Assembly (NCBI RefSeq): GCF_016905005.1
Contig: NZ_JADIKC010000011.1
Span: forward strand, 1-64,000
DNA from: Dyella kyungheensis
GTDB lineage: Bacteria; Pseudomonadota; Gammaproteobacteria; Xanthomonadales; Rhodanobacteraceae
DNA: 64,000 bases
Direction: 5' to 3'
The first letter of the stretch is position 1; every line of letters starts with the position of its first letter. Positions 25,823-35,295 of this stretch are shown in pieces. Made by a program: the position numbers and the translations under genes. Under the pieces are notes generated by a model. It made no database searches. It had not been told where the DNA came from and was given only the letters and a program-made list of their open reading frames with translations.

Positions 25823-28207
25823 ATGAAGCTGTCTCTCGCAGGTCTTCGTCGTCGCGCTTCGGCGATCGTTCAACGCTACGCCGTCGCCGCCATGGCGGTC
25901 TCGGTGTTTGCCATCGGCTGCACCGGCGCAGGTCATGCGCAAAGCGGCAAGCCTGCTTCTTCCTTGGACGAAGCCAATCCCCTGGTTGGTACCGCGCCGC
26001 TGGATCGGCAGGAACTGATCGGCAACTCGCCGCCGCCGGGTGAGCCGCTGTACTCCGGCATGACGTCGCCCGGCGCGACCCTGCCGCAAAGCGCGACCGA
26101 AGCGACACCAGTGAATCTCAATGTCGACCTCAGCTATCCCGCGGGCGTCGGCATGTCGTACTACTACACCAATCCCACCATGATCGGTTTCACCGGTGGC
26201 GGCTCGACCTACGGCGGCCGCGCCGCACCGATGATCATGCCGGTGGTCGGCGACTGGACGGTGCCGCCGGATTACTCGCAGTCCTATTACGACAAGGCCA
26301 GTGAGAAGGCCTCGCCGGGCTTTTACTCGGTGGATCTGGCGACCTTCCACACGCGCGTCGAACTGACCGCCACCCAGCGCACCAGCCTGATGCGCTTCAC
26401 CTTCCCGGCCAGCCATCGCTCGAACGTGATCGTCAACTTGCGTCGGCGGGGCGGCGATGTCGAAGTGGTCGGCGACCGCACCATTCGCGGTGTCACCACT
26501 GGCAGCGGGCGTCAGGATGAGGAATCGGAGGGCCCGTGGTTCGTGGCCGAATTCTCGCGACCGTTCACCGCGTTCGGCACTTTCCACGCGGATCATGAGC
26601 ACGAAGGCTACGGCATTGGCGATGCCGACGTGCAGGCCGCGCGTCGCACCATTTCCGGCAGCTACGCAGGCGCCTATGTCACCTTCGACACCAAGGCCGG
26701 CGAACAGGTGCTGGTGAAGATCGCCCATGGCCACAGCGCCGAGGAAGCCCAACAACGGCTGCGCGACGAAGATGCGGACGGTAATTTCGATCGCGTGCAC
26801 GCACAGGCACGCGCCGCGTGGGCCAAGCTGTTCGACCGTGTCGAAGTGACCGGCGGCACGCCCAAGCAGCGCATGCTTTTCTACTCGACGCTGTATCACT
26901 CGTTCGCCAGCCCGCGCCTGGTCGCGCGCAAGGGCGATCACTTCGCCGGTGCGGACGGCAAGGTCCAGGTCGCCAGTTACGACCGCTACGGCCCGGTGCC
27001 GTTCTGGGATACCGGGCGCAACCAGATCACCCTGCTGATGTTGCTGGAACCGAAGGTGATCCAGGACATCATGCGGTCCGAACTGGATCGCGCACGCGAA
27101 CGCGGCTACATGCACACCTCGTTCCACGGCGATCATGCGGTGTTCCTCTATGACGGCGCGTGGCAACGCGGCATCGAGTTCGATTACGCCGCCGCCTATG
27201 AGTATCTGCGCAAGAACGCCACCGACCCCAAGGGTCCGCGCGGCTATCTCGCCGAATACATGAAGAACGGCTGGATCTCGGACATCGTGCCGCCGGGCAA
27301 TCCGAGTCCGCCTTATGCGGGCGGCAAGGCCGGTGCCGCCACCACGCTGGAATATGCGTGGGACGATCATGCCCTGGCGGATGTCGCGCGGCGCCTCGGC
27401 AAGACCGACGATGCGAAGATGTTCACGCAACGCGCGGCGAACTACCGCAACGTGTTCGACCCGTCGGTTGGTTTCGTGCGCGGCCGCACGGAAGACGGCA
27501 AGTGGATTTCGCCGTTCGATCCGGGCGAGCCGTACTACAACTTCATGATGAAGGAGGCGTCGGGCTGGTCCACGCTCTGGCTGGTGCCGCACGATGTGCA
27601 GGGCCTGGCGAACCTGCTCGGTGGGCGCGATGCGTTCAACGCCAAGCTCGACAAGTTCTTCTCCACGCCGTATACCGCCAAGGGCATCTGCCGCGATTGC
27701 ACCGGCCTGATCGGCGAGTACGTGCAAGGCAATCAGCCCGATCAACAGGCGGCCTATCTCTACGCCTGGGGCGGTCAGCCGTGGAAGACGCAGGCATTGA
27801 CCCGCCGTATCCTCGCCGACATGTATGGCAGCGACGCCAGCGGCTACGGCTATCCCGGCATGGACGACCAGGGCTCGACCTCGTCGTGGTACGTGCTGAG
27901 CGCGATGGGCTTCTATCCGGTCGATCCCTCCACGCCCGACTACATCATCGGCAGCCCGATCTTCGACCGCGTCCGCCTGCAGATGGGCAACGGCAAGGTG
28001 TTCGAGGTCGTGGCACGCAACAACTCGGCACAGAACATCTACATCCAGTCGGCCACACTCAACGGCAAACCGTGGAACAAATCCTGGTTCAGTCATGCCG
28101 ATATCGCCAACGGCGCCACGCTCGAACTCACCATGGGGCCCGCGCCCAACAAAGCCTGGGGTGCCGATCCACACGATGCGCCGCCGTCGATGTCGGCAGC
28201 GCAGTAA
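25823..28207 (+). CDS. GH92-family glycosidase, divergent
   Basis: A 794-residue GH92 protein with ANPLVGTAP at the start of the N-terminal domain, PFWDTGRNQ, EYAWDDHALADVARRLGK, and WLVPHDVQGLANLLGG. The family's acid position is retained (Glu578 in KEASGW). Other hallmark motifs differ from the paralogue at 792: GNQPDQQAAYLYAW instead of GNEPGHH, and MDDQGSTSSWYV instead of NEDCGQMSAWY. A changed linkage or sugar specificity is therefore likely. The signal ends near FAIGCTG, which could be a lipobox. It is the second gene of the TBDR/GH92/GH2 locus; the ATG at 25823 has GGGAA upstream. Confidence 0.85.
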   Translation: MKLSLAGLRRRASAIVQRYAVAAMAVSVFAIGCTGAGHAQSGKPASSLDEANPLVGTAPLDRQELIGNSPPPGEPLYSGMTSPGATLPQSATEATPVNLNVDLSYPAGVGMSYYYTNPTMIGFTGGGSTYGGRAAPMIMPVVGDWTVPPDYSQSYYDKASEKASPGFYSVDLATFHTRVELTATQRTSLMRFTFPASHRSNVIVNLRRRGGDVEVVGDRTIRGVTTGSGRQDEESEGPWFVAEFSRPFTAFGTFHADHEHEGYGIGDADVQAARRTISGSYAGAYVTFDTKAGEQVLVKIAHGHSAEEAQQRLRDEDADGNFDRVHAQARAAWAKLFDRVEVTGGTPKQRMLFYSTLYHSFASPRLVARKGDHFAGADGKVQVASYDRYGPVPFWDTGRNQITLLMLLEPKVIQDIMRSELDRARERGYMHTSFHGDHAVFLYDGAWQRGIEFDYAAAYEYLRKNATDPKGPRGYLAEYMKNGWISDIVPPGNPSPPYAGGKAGAATTLEYAWDDHALADVARRLGKTDDAKMFTQRAANYRNVFDPSVGFVRGRTEDGKWISPFDPGEPYYNFMMKEASGWSTLWLVPHDVQGLANLLGGRDAFNAKLDKFFSTPYTAKGICRDCTGLIGEYVQGNQPDQQAAYLYAWGGQPWKTQALTRRILADMYGSDASGYGYPGMDDQGSTSSWYVLSAMGFYPVDPSTPDYIIGSPIFDRVRLQMGNGKVFEVVARNNSAQNIYIQSATLNGKPWNKSWFSHADIANGATLELTMGPAPNKAWGADPHDAPPSMSAAQ

Positions 28208-28251
28208 CGCAACGCAACAGCGCGAGCGCACAGTCTGATGAGGAAGCAGGA

Positions 28252-30117
28252 ATGACGGAAAACAGCAGGGCACGCTTCGTTCGCCGCTTGATGAGCTGCG
28301 CCATCGCGATCAGTGCCGCATCCACCGCGATGGCGGCGGAGCAGGGCACGGTGTGGAATGGCAAGGTGGCGCCGCTGCCCACGCCCTGGACGAGCGAGGT
28401 ATCGCCAAGCAACGCGTTGCCCGAGTACCCGCGTCCGCAACTGGCGCGCCCGTCGCTGGATCACCCAAGCTGGATGAGCTTGAACGGCCTATGGCAATAC
28501 GTGACTAGCGATGGGCAGGGTGCGCCGCCGTTCGGCCAGACCTTGAAGCAGCAGGTGCTGGTGCCTTACCCGATCGAGTCCGTGCTGTCAGGCGTGCAGC
28601 AGCATGCGGATTTCATGTTCTATCGGCGCACGGTGGAGGTTCCCGCCGATTTCACCGCGGGTGGCAAACACGTGCGGTTGAATTTCGGCGCGGTGGCGCA
28701 GGACGCCATCGTGTACGTCAACGGCACGCAGGTGGCGAAGCATGAGGGAGGCTATACCTCGTTCAGTGCCGACATCACCTCGGCATTGCGCGGCCACGGC
28801 GCGCAGGAAATCGTGGTCGCCGTGCATGCGCCGGTGGACAGCGTCAACGTGATGGTGGGCAAACAGCGCCTGAAACCTGAGGGTATTTTCTACACCGCGG
28901 CCTCAGGCATCTGGCAGTCGGTGTGGCTCGAGCCGGTGCCGGCCACGAGTCTGGCGCAACTGCATTTCACGGCGGCGAAAAGCCTGGATGCATTTACGGT
29001 CACCTCGAAGATCGATGGCTCCGGCGCGGGCGCCACGCTGCATGTGGTGGCCTATGCCGATGGCAAACCGGTGGGCGAGGCGAGCGGTCCCGCAGGCCAG
29101 GCGTTGCACCTGGCTATCGCGCATCCGCACCTGTGGAGTCCACAGGATCCTTTCCTGTACACCTTCAAGGCCACGCTCAGCCAAGGCGATCAGCACGATG
29201 AAGTGACCAGCTATGCCGGTCTGCGCCGCATCGCCATCGCCAAGGTGGGCGGCCAGAACCGCATCGTGCTCAACGGCAAGCCGACCTTTTTGCTGGCCAC
29301 GCTGGATCAAGGCTATTGGCCCGACGGCATCTACACCGCGCCTACCGATGCGGCGCTGAAGTTCGATATCCAGAAAACCAAGGATCTGGGCTTCAACACC
29401 ATCCGCAAGCACATCAAGGTGGAACCGGCGCGCTGGTTCTATTGGGCCGATCACATCGGCCTGATGGTGTGGCAGGACATGCCGGCGATGCCGAACGGCC
29501 GCAACGACAAGCTCAGCGATGGCGACAAGGCGCACTTCCGCAAGGATGTCGCCGCGATCGTCGAGCAACTCAAGGGCGAGACGTCGATCATCGGCTGGAT
29601 TCCCTTCAACGAAGGCTGGGGCCAATGGAGCATTCCGGCCGCCGCTGAACTTGCCACGCAGATCAAGCAGCTCGATCCCACGCGCCTGGTCGATGCGCGC
29701 AGCGGAGCCAATTGTTGCGATACCAAGGGCGATCCGCATGTGGGCGACGTGATCGATGTGCACGACTACCAGGGCCCCGGCCTGCCCAGTCCCGATGCCC
29801 AGCGTGCTGCCATCGACGGTGAGCATGGCGGTCTTACGCTCGGCGTGGCTGATCACGTATGGCCGAACACGCCGATCAATCCCTACGGCGCGGTGAAAGA
29901 TCGCGAAGCGCTCAACGCCGGCTACGTCGCCAACACCGCGGTGCTGCGTGACAAGGGAGTGGCCAAGGGCATGTCCGGCAGCGTCTACACGCAGATCACC
30001 GACGTCGAGGGCGAGCACAACGGCTTGTTCACCTACGACCGCAAGATCGAAAAGGTGGACGAGGCCCAAGTGCGTGCGATCAATGAGGCGGCGATACGTG
30101 CCGGCGGAAAACCCTGA
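28252..30117 (+). CDS. GH2-family glycoside hydrolase (short form)
   Basis: A 621-residue secreted GH2 enzyme: Sec signal ending SAASTAMAAEQ, jelly-roll domain (LDHPSWMSLNGLWQYV, FMFYRRTVEVP), Ig-like domain (LWSPQDPFLYTFKATL), and TIM barrel. The acid/base is Glu454 in FNEGWGQW; the second carboxylate is probably Glu524 in DGEHGG. It lacks the extra C-terminal domains of LacZ. The bond cut (beta-galactoside, beta-glucuronide or other) cannot be read from the sequence. It lies 44 bases after GH92 with GAGGAAGCAGGA before the ATG, so the two are co-expressed. Confidence 0.82.
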   Translation: MTENSRARFVRRLMSCAIAISAASTAMAAEQGTVWNGKVAPLPTPWTSEVSPSNALPEYPRPQLARPSLDHPSWMSLNGLWQYVTSDGQGAPPFGQTLKQQVLVPYPIESVLSGVQQHADFMFYRRTVEVPADFTAGGKHVRLNFGAVAQDAIVYVNGTQVAKHEGGYTSFSADITSALRGHGAQEIVVAVHAPVDSVNVMVGKQRLKPEGIFYTAASGIWQSVWLEPVPATSLAQLHFTAAKSLDAFTVTSKIDGSGAGATLHVVAYADGKPVGEASGPAGQALHLAIAHPHLWSPQDPFLYTFKATLSQGDQHDEVTSYAGLRRIAIAKVGGQNRIVLNGKPTFLLATLDQGYWPDGIYTAPTDAALKFDIQKTKDLGFNTIRKHIKVEPARWFYWADHIGLMVWQDMPAMPNGRNDKLSDGDKAHFRKDVAAIVEQLKGETSIIGWIPFNEGWGQWSIPAAAELATQIKQLDPTRLVDARSGANCCDTKGDPHVGDVIDVHDYQGPGLPSPDAQRAAIDGEHGGLTLGVADHVWPNTPINPYGAVKDREALNAGYVANTAVLRDKGVAKGMSGSVYTQITDVEGEHNGLFTYDRKIEKVDEAQVRAINEAAIRAGGKP

Positions 30118-30192
30118 GGATTTCCGCGCCGGTCACACTCCGTTCCTCGCGCTCCCAGGGCGCGCCACTTGCATTGACGGATCGGGCGGCGG

Positions 30193-30474
30193 TCAGGTCG
30201 GCGTCTGCTCGGCCTTGTCGTTGGCGGCGTTCACCGTATACACGACCAGTGGATCCGGACCGAGGTTGCCGATGGTGGTGGCGGCACGGGCAAGCACCGT
30301 GATACCGAGTTCGTTCATGGCCTGCTGGTTGGCCACGGTGTTCTGCTGCGACAGGTTGGTATTGGCCACCACGTTCGAATAGGCCAGATTGGACAGCATG
30401 GCGGGCTGTCCGGCAATCGCCTTGACGTTGGCGACAGCGACGGCGCTGAGGACATCTTCGGGAATACTAGCCAC
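30193..30474 (-). CDS. RebB-like R-body/killing-trait family protein, 93 aa
   Basis: A small helical protein of the RebB (killing trait) family. The core AVAVANVKAIAGQPAMLSNL, then QQNTVANQQAMNELG and RAATTIGNL, follows the RebB pattern (TNVKVLGDAPAMAMGNLYQ, then QQQ, then AATT). RebB proteins polymerise into R-bodies, coiled ribbons that spring open, in Caedibacter and others. The GTG start at 30474 has TAAGGAG 7 bases upstream. It is downstream of, and similar to, the second RebB-like gene. The divergence from classical RebB is considerable, so polymer formation is an inference. Confidence 0.62.
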   Translation of the reverse strand: MASIPEDVLSAVAVANVKAIAGQPAMLSNLAYSNVVANTNLSQQNTVANQQAMNELGITVLARAATTIGNLGPDPLVVYTVNAANDKAEQTPT

Positions 30475-30555
30475 GGTGGTTCTCCTTAAAGTATGGGGTA
30501 GCCCAGCCTGGTCGACGAAACAGGCCGGGCATTTTCGTCACATCCACTTGGCGCG

Positions 30556-31143
30556 TCAGTTCGCTTGCTCGGCGTGGCTCTTGCCGGCCTTTCCTTCGAG
30601 GATGCGCTCCAATTGATGGACCAACTTTTCGATCTCCGCCCCCATCTTCTCGATGGCCGCCTCATCGCCAAAGCCGACGCTGTCGATCATGGCGATGTAT
30701 TTTGCGACCACCGCGAGCTTGATCTGGTTCAAGGCCTGCTGATGGCTGACCGCGTTCTGCTGTTGCAGGTTCTGGTTGAATATCTGCTGCGACAAGGCAA
30801 GGTTCGCGAGGATGGCGGGTTGCTCGCCGATCGATTTGGCATTGCTGATCGCGATGGCCTGCACGATGTCGGCCGGAAGGGCGTCGGAGGTGAGGCTGGA
30901 TGCTTGTTCGCCGCCTTCGGGTGCTTCCTGTACGGCTTTCTCGTAAGCCTCATTGAGCTGCGCGCATGCGCTCGCAACGACATCAATGTCCTCGCTCTCG
31001 GGCGGAAGGATCTGCCGGGTGGTCGTATCGATGATTCGATAGAGGATCTTGTGGCCGGGTGCCGCGTTCTCGCCGCTGGGTGAAGCTGTTGAATCCGGTT
31101 CGTTGATCGACAGGGATTCGGGTTCGATCAGGTATCGCTTCAC
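30556..31143 (-). CDS. RebB-like protein with N-terminal extension, 195 aa
   Basis: Residues 88-160 (ADIVQAIAISNAKSIGEQPA, LANLALSQQ, LQQQNAVSHQQALNQ) align closely with the 93-residue neighbour and so with the RebB family. A unique acidic N-terminal part of about 87 residues (KILYRIIDTTTRQILPPE) resembles a small beta/alpha domain found in no RebB I know. A coiled-coil tail (KMGAEIEKLVHQLERILEG) closes it. The GTG start has AAGGGG upstream. It is divergent from the giant gene at 31696 and probably shares its promoter region. Confidence 0.58.
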   Translation of the reverse strand: MKRYLIEPESLSINEPDSTASPSGENAAPGHKILYRIIDTTTRQILPPESEDIDVVASACAQLNEAYEKAVQEAPEGGEQASSLTSDALPADIVQAIAISNAKSIGEQPAILANLALSQQIFNQNLQQQNAVSHQQALNQIKLAVVAKYIAMIDSVGFGDEAAIEKMGAEIEKLVHQLERILEGKAGKSHAEQAN

Positions 31144-31695
31144 TCAAGGCCCCTTCTTGGTTTGATGGTCGTTTCATCTGTCGATAGCGCAAGGCATAGA
31201 CCACTCGTTTGTTGGACAACGCCACATGCCTTTGTGCGGCTGGCGTTCAAGCAAAGGCTATCGACGTTGTTCGCGAAGACTTGATTATCTGGCAGCCGAA
31301 TAAAATGCGACAAGTATCGAGCCACATTTGGACGATAGGTATCGGTCGGCACGGCAATACGCCGCGAATGATCGGCCAAAAGTTGTAGTGCCGAGAAGGT
31401 CGCCATGCGCTAGGGCGGCGCCTTTGATTCCCAAATTGATGCAGCGACTCGGCAGTACGCCGCATCGCTGCTGAAAATCGAGACCGCATTCGCAAGAATG
31501 CGCTCTTCAATAATCTTTACATGCCAAGGCAAAGGCTGTACATACGCCGAGCAGGTCGATCGCACAGGGGCGACGGCCGCATCAATCGCAGGTAGCCCGA
31601 AGGGGGGCTCGCGCGGGCAGATCATCGTTTGGCTCAGGCTGCTTTACGCAAGCGCGTACAGCATCGGGCCGGCTTGCGCGCAATCAGGGACTGGC
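31144..31695. other. Divergent promoter region of the RebB-like locus
   Basis: 552 bases without a supported gene; minus frames at 31140-31510 have no motif. It should contain the promoters of the RebB-like genes and of the 1199-residue protein. It is visibly less GC-rich than the flanks around 31190-31400. I found no clear palindrome or -35/-10 pair. Confidence 0.45.
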
Positions 31696-34600
31696 ATGGA
31701 ACGGACGCGCACGGCTGTGGAACGCCATCTGCTGCACTTCGACGCATCGAAGGACAAGCGGGGCGATCGGGTTCTCACTTATTACGCTGGCATGACACCG
31801 CATCGGGTGCATGCGCATACGCGCTCGACGCTGGCCGATGCACGCGTCGGCAATCCACTGTTGCAGAAACTGCCCGATGCGCAGTTCAGTCATTACCTCG
31901 AAGTCGATCTGCCTTCGGACTCGGTGATGATGACCTACCTGGCCTGCGGCACCGAGGTCGACGGTTCGCCCACGGAGGATTTCCTGTCGCTGGCCGTCCA
32001 TGTGCCGCGCACGGGACGGCAGGAGAGCGTGGCGAGGCGTGGCCTGCTTTCTGCCGGCATGGACGATATCCACCCGAAGCTGGCGTGGCTGCTGGGCGAC
32101 GACGCGGTGGACGGCACGTTGTTGCGTTCGTTGCTTCGCCCCGGACGCTTCGATCCGGAAAGCCTGCACGATCTGATCGATCCTTTCGAAACCGCCACGT
32201 CGCTGCTGTTTCAGCATCCCGGGCTGATCAACCTCAGCAGCGACAACGGTGGCCAGATTCCGGCCATCATCCTGGAGCAGTGCGTCGGTCGCGCGCTTCG
32301 GTTCAGGGGTCGCAACCTGCTCAACGCCATACGCGATCTTGGTCCGGAATGGTCCCGGCGCGTCCCGCTGCTCGATGACGGCAAGGTCGTCACCGACAAG
32401 GAAGGGACGGTCTTCTCCATCGAGGTGCACGAACGCGTTCGTCGCTTCATGTCCGAACCGATGGGACTCGCGCTGAAGTATTCGCAGCAGCTGCAGGAGC
32501 TCGAAGGGCAGACCTGGCGCGTGCAGTACGGCAAGACCGTCGACGAGCACAAACCGCTCAAGGCGGCCGCGATCGCCACGCGTCCCGTGCTTCGCGCCGA
32601 CCAGTCGCGCTGGACGCTGAAGGCGCTCAGCCGCATGAACGGTGTGAGCACCGGCTCGGTGAGTTTCCAGCCGCCTCGCGAAGGGGGTTGGACGATCAAG
32701 GAGATCTGGTCGTCCGACGACGCCGTGCCGATGAATGCGGAAACGGTTGCGGCGCTGGCCGAGGGGCGCATGTTCGCCCGCGTGGATACCGCGGCGCATG
32801 AAGGCGCGTGGACCGGCACGTTTGCGGCACAAATACTGAAGGACGACGAGACGGCCACCTTCGCGGCGAAGCACCAGAGCAATCGATCCGGGGCCGATTT
32901 CGCCACGGTGGCTCTCTCGCTCGATGCCTTGCGCCTGGATCTGACGGTCGACCTGAAGGTGACCTCGAAGTCGACGACGGATGCGTTGACCAGCGTCAAC
33001 CTTTTCATCCGCGAGCCCGGCGGGCTCGAGCGCAAGGTGTGGAGTGCGCGGCCCTCGATCAAAGGCCAGTACGGCAACCTGCGCGTCGATGTCATCAATG
33101 AATGGATGCGCCATCTGGGTGCGTACGCCGAGTTCTACGACGCCGCCGAGAAGCTCATCACGCCGGCCGGGTGGTCGTCGAAGATGCCGCTGAACATCGC
33201 GCCGGATTTCGACAAGCACGCGACCAAGAAATACATCGATGTCCTCGCGCCCGTGGACAACGTGTTCGGCATTCCGCTGGGGCCGATGACCACCACGCTC
33301 GACATCCCGGTGCCGGCTGAAGCCGCCTCGGTGAAGCTTTATTGGGGTGGCCTGGGTACCGGCGAGTACGACGACACCGTTTGCGCCTGCGGCATCACCT
33401 GCACGGCGGTGCTGGAACTGGCGCTTCCCGTGATCATGCTGATCCAGGGTTCGTCGCTGACCGACTCGAAATTCATCAACAACATGATGAAGGATCCGAA
33501 AGTCCGTTACGGTATCTACTCCCTGGGCGTAGCCCTGATCGGCGGCGGCGCCGGGGGCTATATCGGGGTGTCGCAGGACCCCGGCAAGGCCGCCGGCACA
33601 GTGGCCACGAAGCTGTTGCCTGCGCTGGCCAAGCTCGGGCTCAAGAAGCTTTCGATCTACCTCGCGGAGAAGGCCGCCGAGGGCGTGGCCAAGCGCTCCA
33701 TTCCGCTGATCGGGCTGGCCTTCCTCGCGTTCGATACCGCGGTGACCTTGCTCCAACTCGGCCAGACCATCGCCGCCGTGGTGCAGTCGCCGTTCTACTA
33801 CACGACGAAACTGACCCGCACCTTCGACCTGCGCGGCCGCGTGCTTCCCGATCCGGCCTTCAACAAGTTCCCCGATCACCACGACCGGATGGTCGTGCAG
33901 GTGCTCTACGACGCGGGCAATGCACTGCCGGTGCAGGAGCAACGCCTGCCAGCGGAAACCCTGTCCAAGCCGTTGCCGTTCGAGTTTCTCAATATCGCGG
34001 CCGGCGGTCGCATCAAGGTCATCGTGATCTTCTATGCCGCCAACGGCTGGCAGTCGGCGCTGGGTGCGACCTCCTGGATCGACGCGAAGGGAGCGAACGG
34101 CAGCGCGACACTCGATATCGATGTGACGGTGAAGAACGCGTTGATCCCGCTGTCGAAAGACTCGGTGTACCAGCACCGCCAGGCGCTCGCCTATGAAGGT
34201 GGCAAGCACCGCTGGAAGCACGGGCCGGCGCCCACCACGACGATCACCACGGTATCTCCCGACGCGGGGCATCGCCTGTTGTCCCTGGGTGGCATCACCG
34301 TGGCGCAACGTCCGGGCATGCTCGCCTATTCCTGGCAGGCGACGGGCTTGAATCTGCCGCGCGACCGGCCCGGTGCACCGAGCGACGAAGCCATGTTCGC
34401 GATGCAGAACATCTCGCTGCTGGAAGATCCCGAGGCCGGTTGCGCAGTCACGCCGATCGGTTTCACCTTGCCCTGTGGCGTCGCCTATGACATCGGCTCG
34501 TCCGAGGATGGCAGCGGTGCGAATTATTATCTGGATCCCTCGCTGGGCGAGTTCGATGCCAAAGAGAACCTGGCGGGCGGCTATCACATCCGGCGTATCG

Positions 34601-35295
34601 CACTGTCGCTTGGCGCCAAGCCGCGCTTCGAACCGGGTTCGAAGCAAAGCTGGGGACGTTTTCCGCGCGCGGTCGACGGCTTCCTGGTTCATCCGCAGGG
34701 CTATGCCGTTGCCGTCAGTGCCGACACGTCCAAGCTGTACATCCTGTCGTTGCCCAGGCAGGGCGGCGAGAACACCCGCGCCACCATGGCGAGCATGTAC
34801 AGCGGGGAAGGGGAACGCGTTGGCCTGATGAAACTGCCCCGCGCCGTGGCGGTGGCGCTGGACGGACGTCTGCTGGTGCTCGAAGAAGGCAACCGGCGTA
34901 TCCAGTGCTTCGACATCTCGGGCAATCCGGTGCCGTACTTCAAGCAGGCCGGCAGCAGCGAGAAATCGGCGATCCTGTCGCTACGCGCCACGGCGGCGCA
35001 GTCGACCCGCTATCTCGATCTCGCGGTCGAGGCGAAGGGCTACGTGTTCGTGCTGGCATGCGACGAGAACGGTTCGACGCCCGAGCAGTACCGCGTCGAT
35101 ATCTACGAACCCGACGGCAGCTTCCTGGTCAGCACGCCACGGGTGGCGGCTGCGCGCATCGCGGTCGACCTGGCGCGCAGCCTGTACACGCTCAATTGGG
35201 AAACCTGGATCGGTGCCGACGGACGTACGGAGCCTTCGGTCAGCATGTGGCTACCGCCGCCGCCAAAGATGCGCGCCGGCAAGGGGAAGCAGTGA
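31696..35295 (+). CDS. Giant protein of unknown function: hydrophobic core and C-terminal propeller
   Basis: Not recognised. 1199 residues with no signal peptide. Residues 1-550 are soluble with no known motif. At about 560-705 there is a hydrophobic, helix-forming part: a CACGITC cysteine cluster, LALPVIMLIQ, then VALIGGGAGGYIGV, a long Ala/Leu/Lys amphipathic stretch, and LIGLAFLAFDTAVTLLQLG. The C-terminal 200 residues contain NHL-like repeats (LPRAVAVALDGRLLVLEEGNRRIQCFD), typical of beta-propellers. ATG 31696 has AGGGA upstream; the upstream frame to 31498 is unlikely. The stop overlaps the pentapeptide gene by one base. Its layout suggests a membrane-inserting effector, but that is inference. 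Confidence 0.6.
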   Translation: MERTRTAVERHLLHFDASKDKRGDRVLTYYAGMTPHRVHAHTRSTLADARVGNPLLQKLPDAQFSHYLEVDLPSDSVMMTYLACGTEVDGSPTEDFLSLAVHVPRTGRQESVARRGLLSAGMDDIHPKLAWLLGDDAVDGTLLRSLLRPGRFDPESLHDLIDPFETATSLLFQHPGLINLSSDNGGQIPAIILEQCVGRALRFRGRNLLNAIRDLGPEWSRRVPLLDDGKVVTDKEGTVFSIEVHERVRRFMSEPMGLALKYSQQLQELEGQTWRVQYGKTVDEHKPLKAAAIATRPVLRADQSRWTLKALSRMNGVSTGSVSFQPPREGGWTIKEIWSSDDAVPMNAETVAALAEGRMFARVDTAAHEGAWTGTFAAQILKDDETATFAAKHQSNRSGADFATVALSLDALRLDLTVDLKVTSKSTTDALTSVNLFIREPGGLERKVWSARPSIKGQYGNLRVDVINEWMRHLGAYAEFYDAAEKLITPAGWSSKMPLNIAPDFDKHATKKYIDVLAPVDNVFGIPLGPMTTTLDIPVPAEAASVKLYWGGLGTGEYDDTVCACGITCTAVLELALPVIMLIQGSSLTDSKFINNMMKDPKVRYGIYSLGVALIGGGAGGYIGVSQDPGKAAGTVATKLLPALAKLGLKKLSIYLAEKAAEGVAKRSIPLIGLAFLAFDTAVTLLQLGQTIAAVVQSPFYYTTKLTRTFDLRGRVLPDPAFNKFPDHHDRMVVQVLYDAGNALPVQEQRLPAETLSKPLPFEFLNIAAGGRIKVIVIFYAANGWQSALGATSWIDAKGANGSATLDIDVTVKNALIPLSKDSVYQHRQALAYEGGKHRWKHGPAPTTTITTVSPDAGHRLLSLGGITVAQRPGMLAYSWQATGLNLPRDRPGAPSDEAMFAMQNISLLEDPEAGCAVTPIGFTLPCGVAYDIGSSEDGSGANYYLDPSLGEFDAKENLAGGYHIRRIALSLGAKPRFEPGSKQSWGRFPRAVDGFLVHPQGYAVAVSADTSKLYILSLPRQGGENTRATMASMYSGEGERVGLMKLPRAVAVALDGRLLVLEEGNRRIQCFDISGNPVPYFKQAGSSEKSAILSLRATAAQSTRYLDLAVEAKGYVFVLACDENGSTPEQYRVDIYEPDGSFLVSTPRVAAARIAVDLARSLYTLNWETWIGADGRTEPSVSMWLPPPPKMRAGKGKQ

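Noticed and set aside
25727-28273. 848-codon minus-strand frame
   Set aside because: Antisense to the GH92 gene; His/Arg/Gly-rich composition and no domain.
30501-30530. Hairpin between the two RebB-like genes as a terminator
   Set aside because: The stem has a mismatch and the T-run lies on the untranscribed side; for the minus-strand genes no T-run follows.
31684-34692. 1002-codon minus-strand frame opposite the giant gene
   Set aside because: I considered whether the minus frame could be the real gene. The plus frame has hydrophobic helices, propeller repeats, a ribosome site and coupling to the pentapeptide gene, so the minus frame is a shadow.
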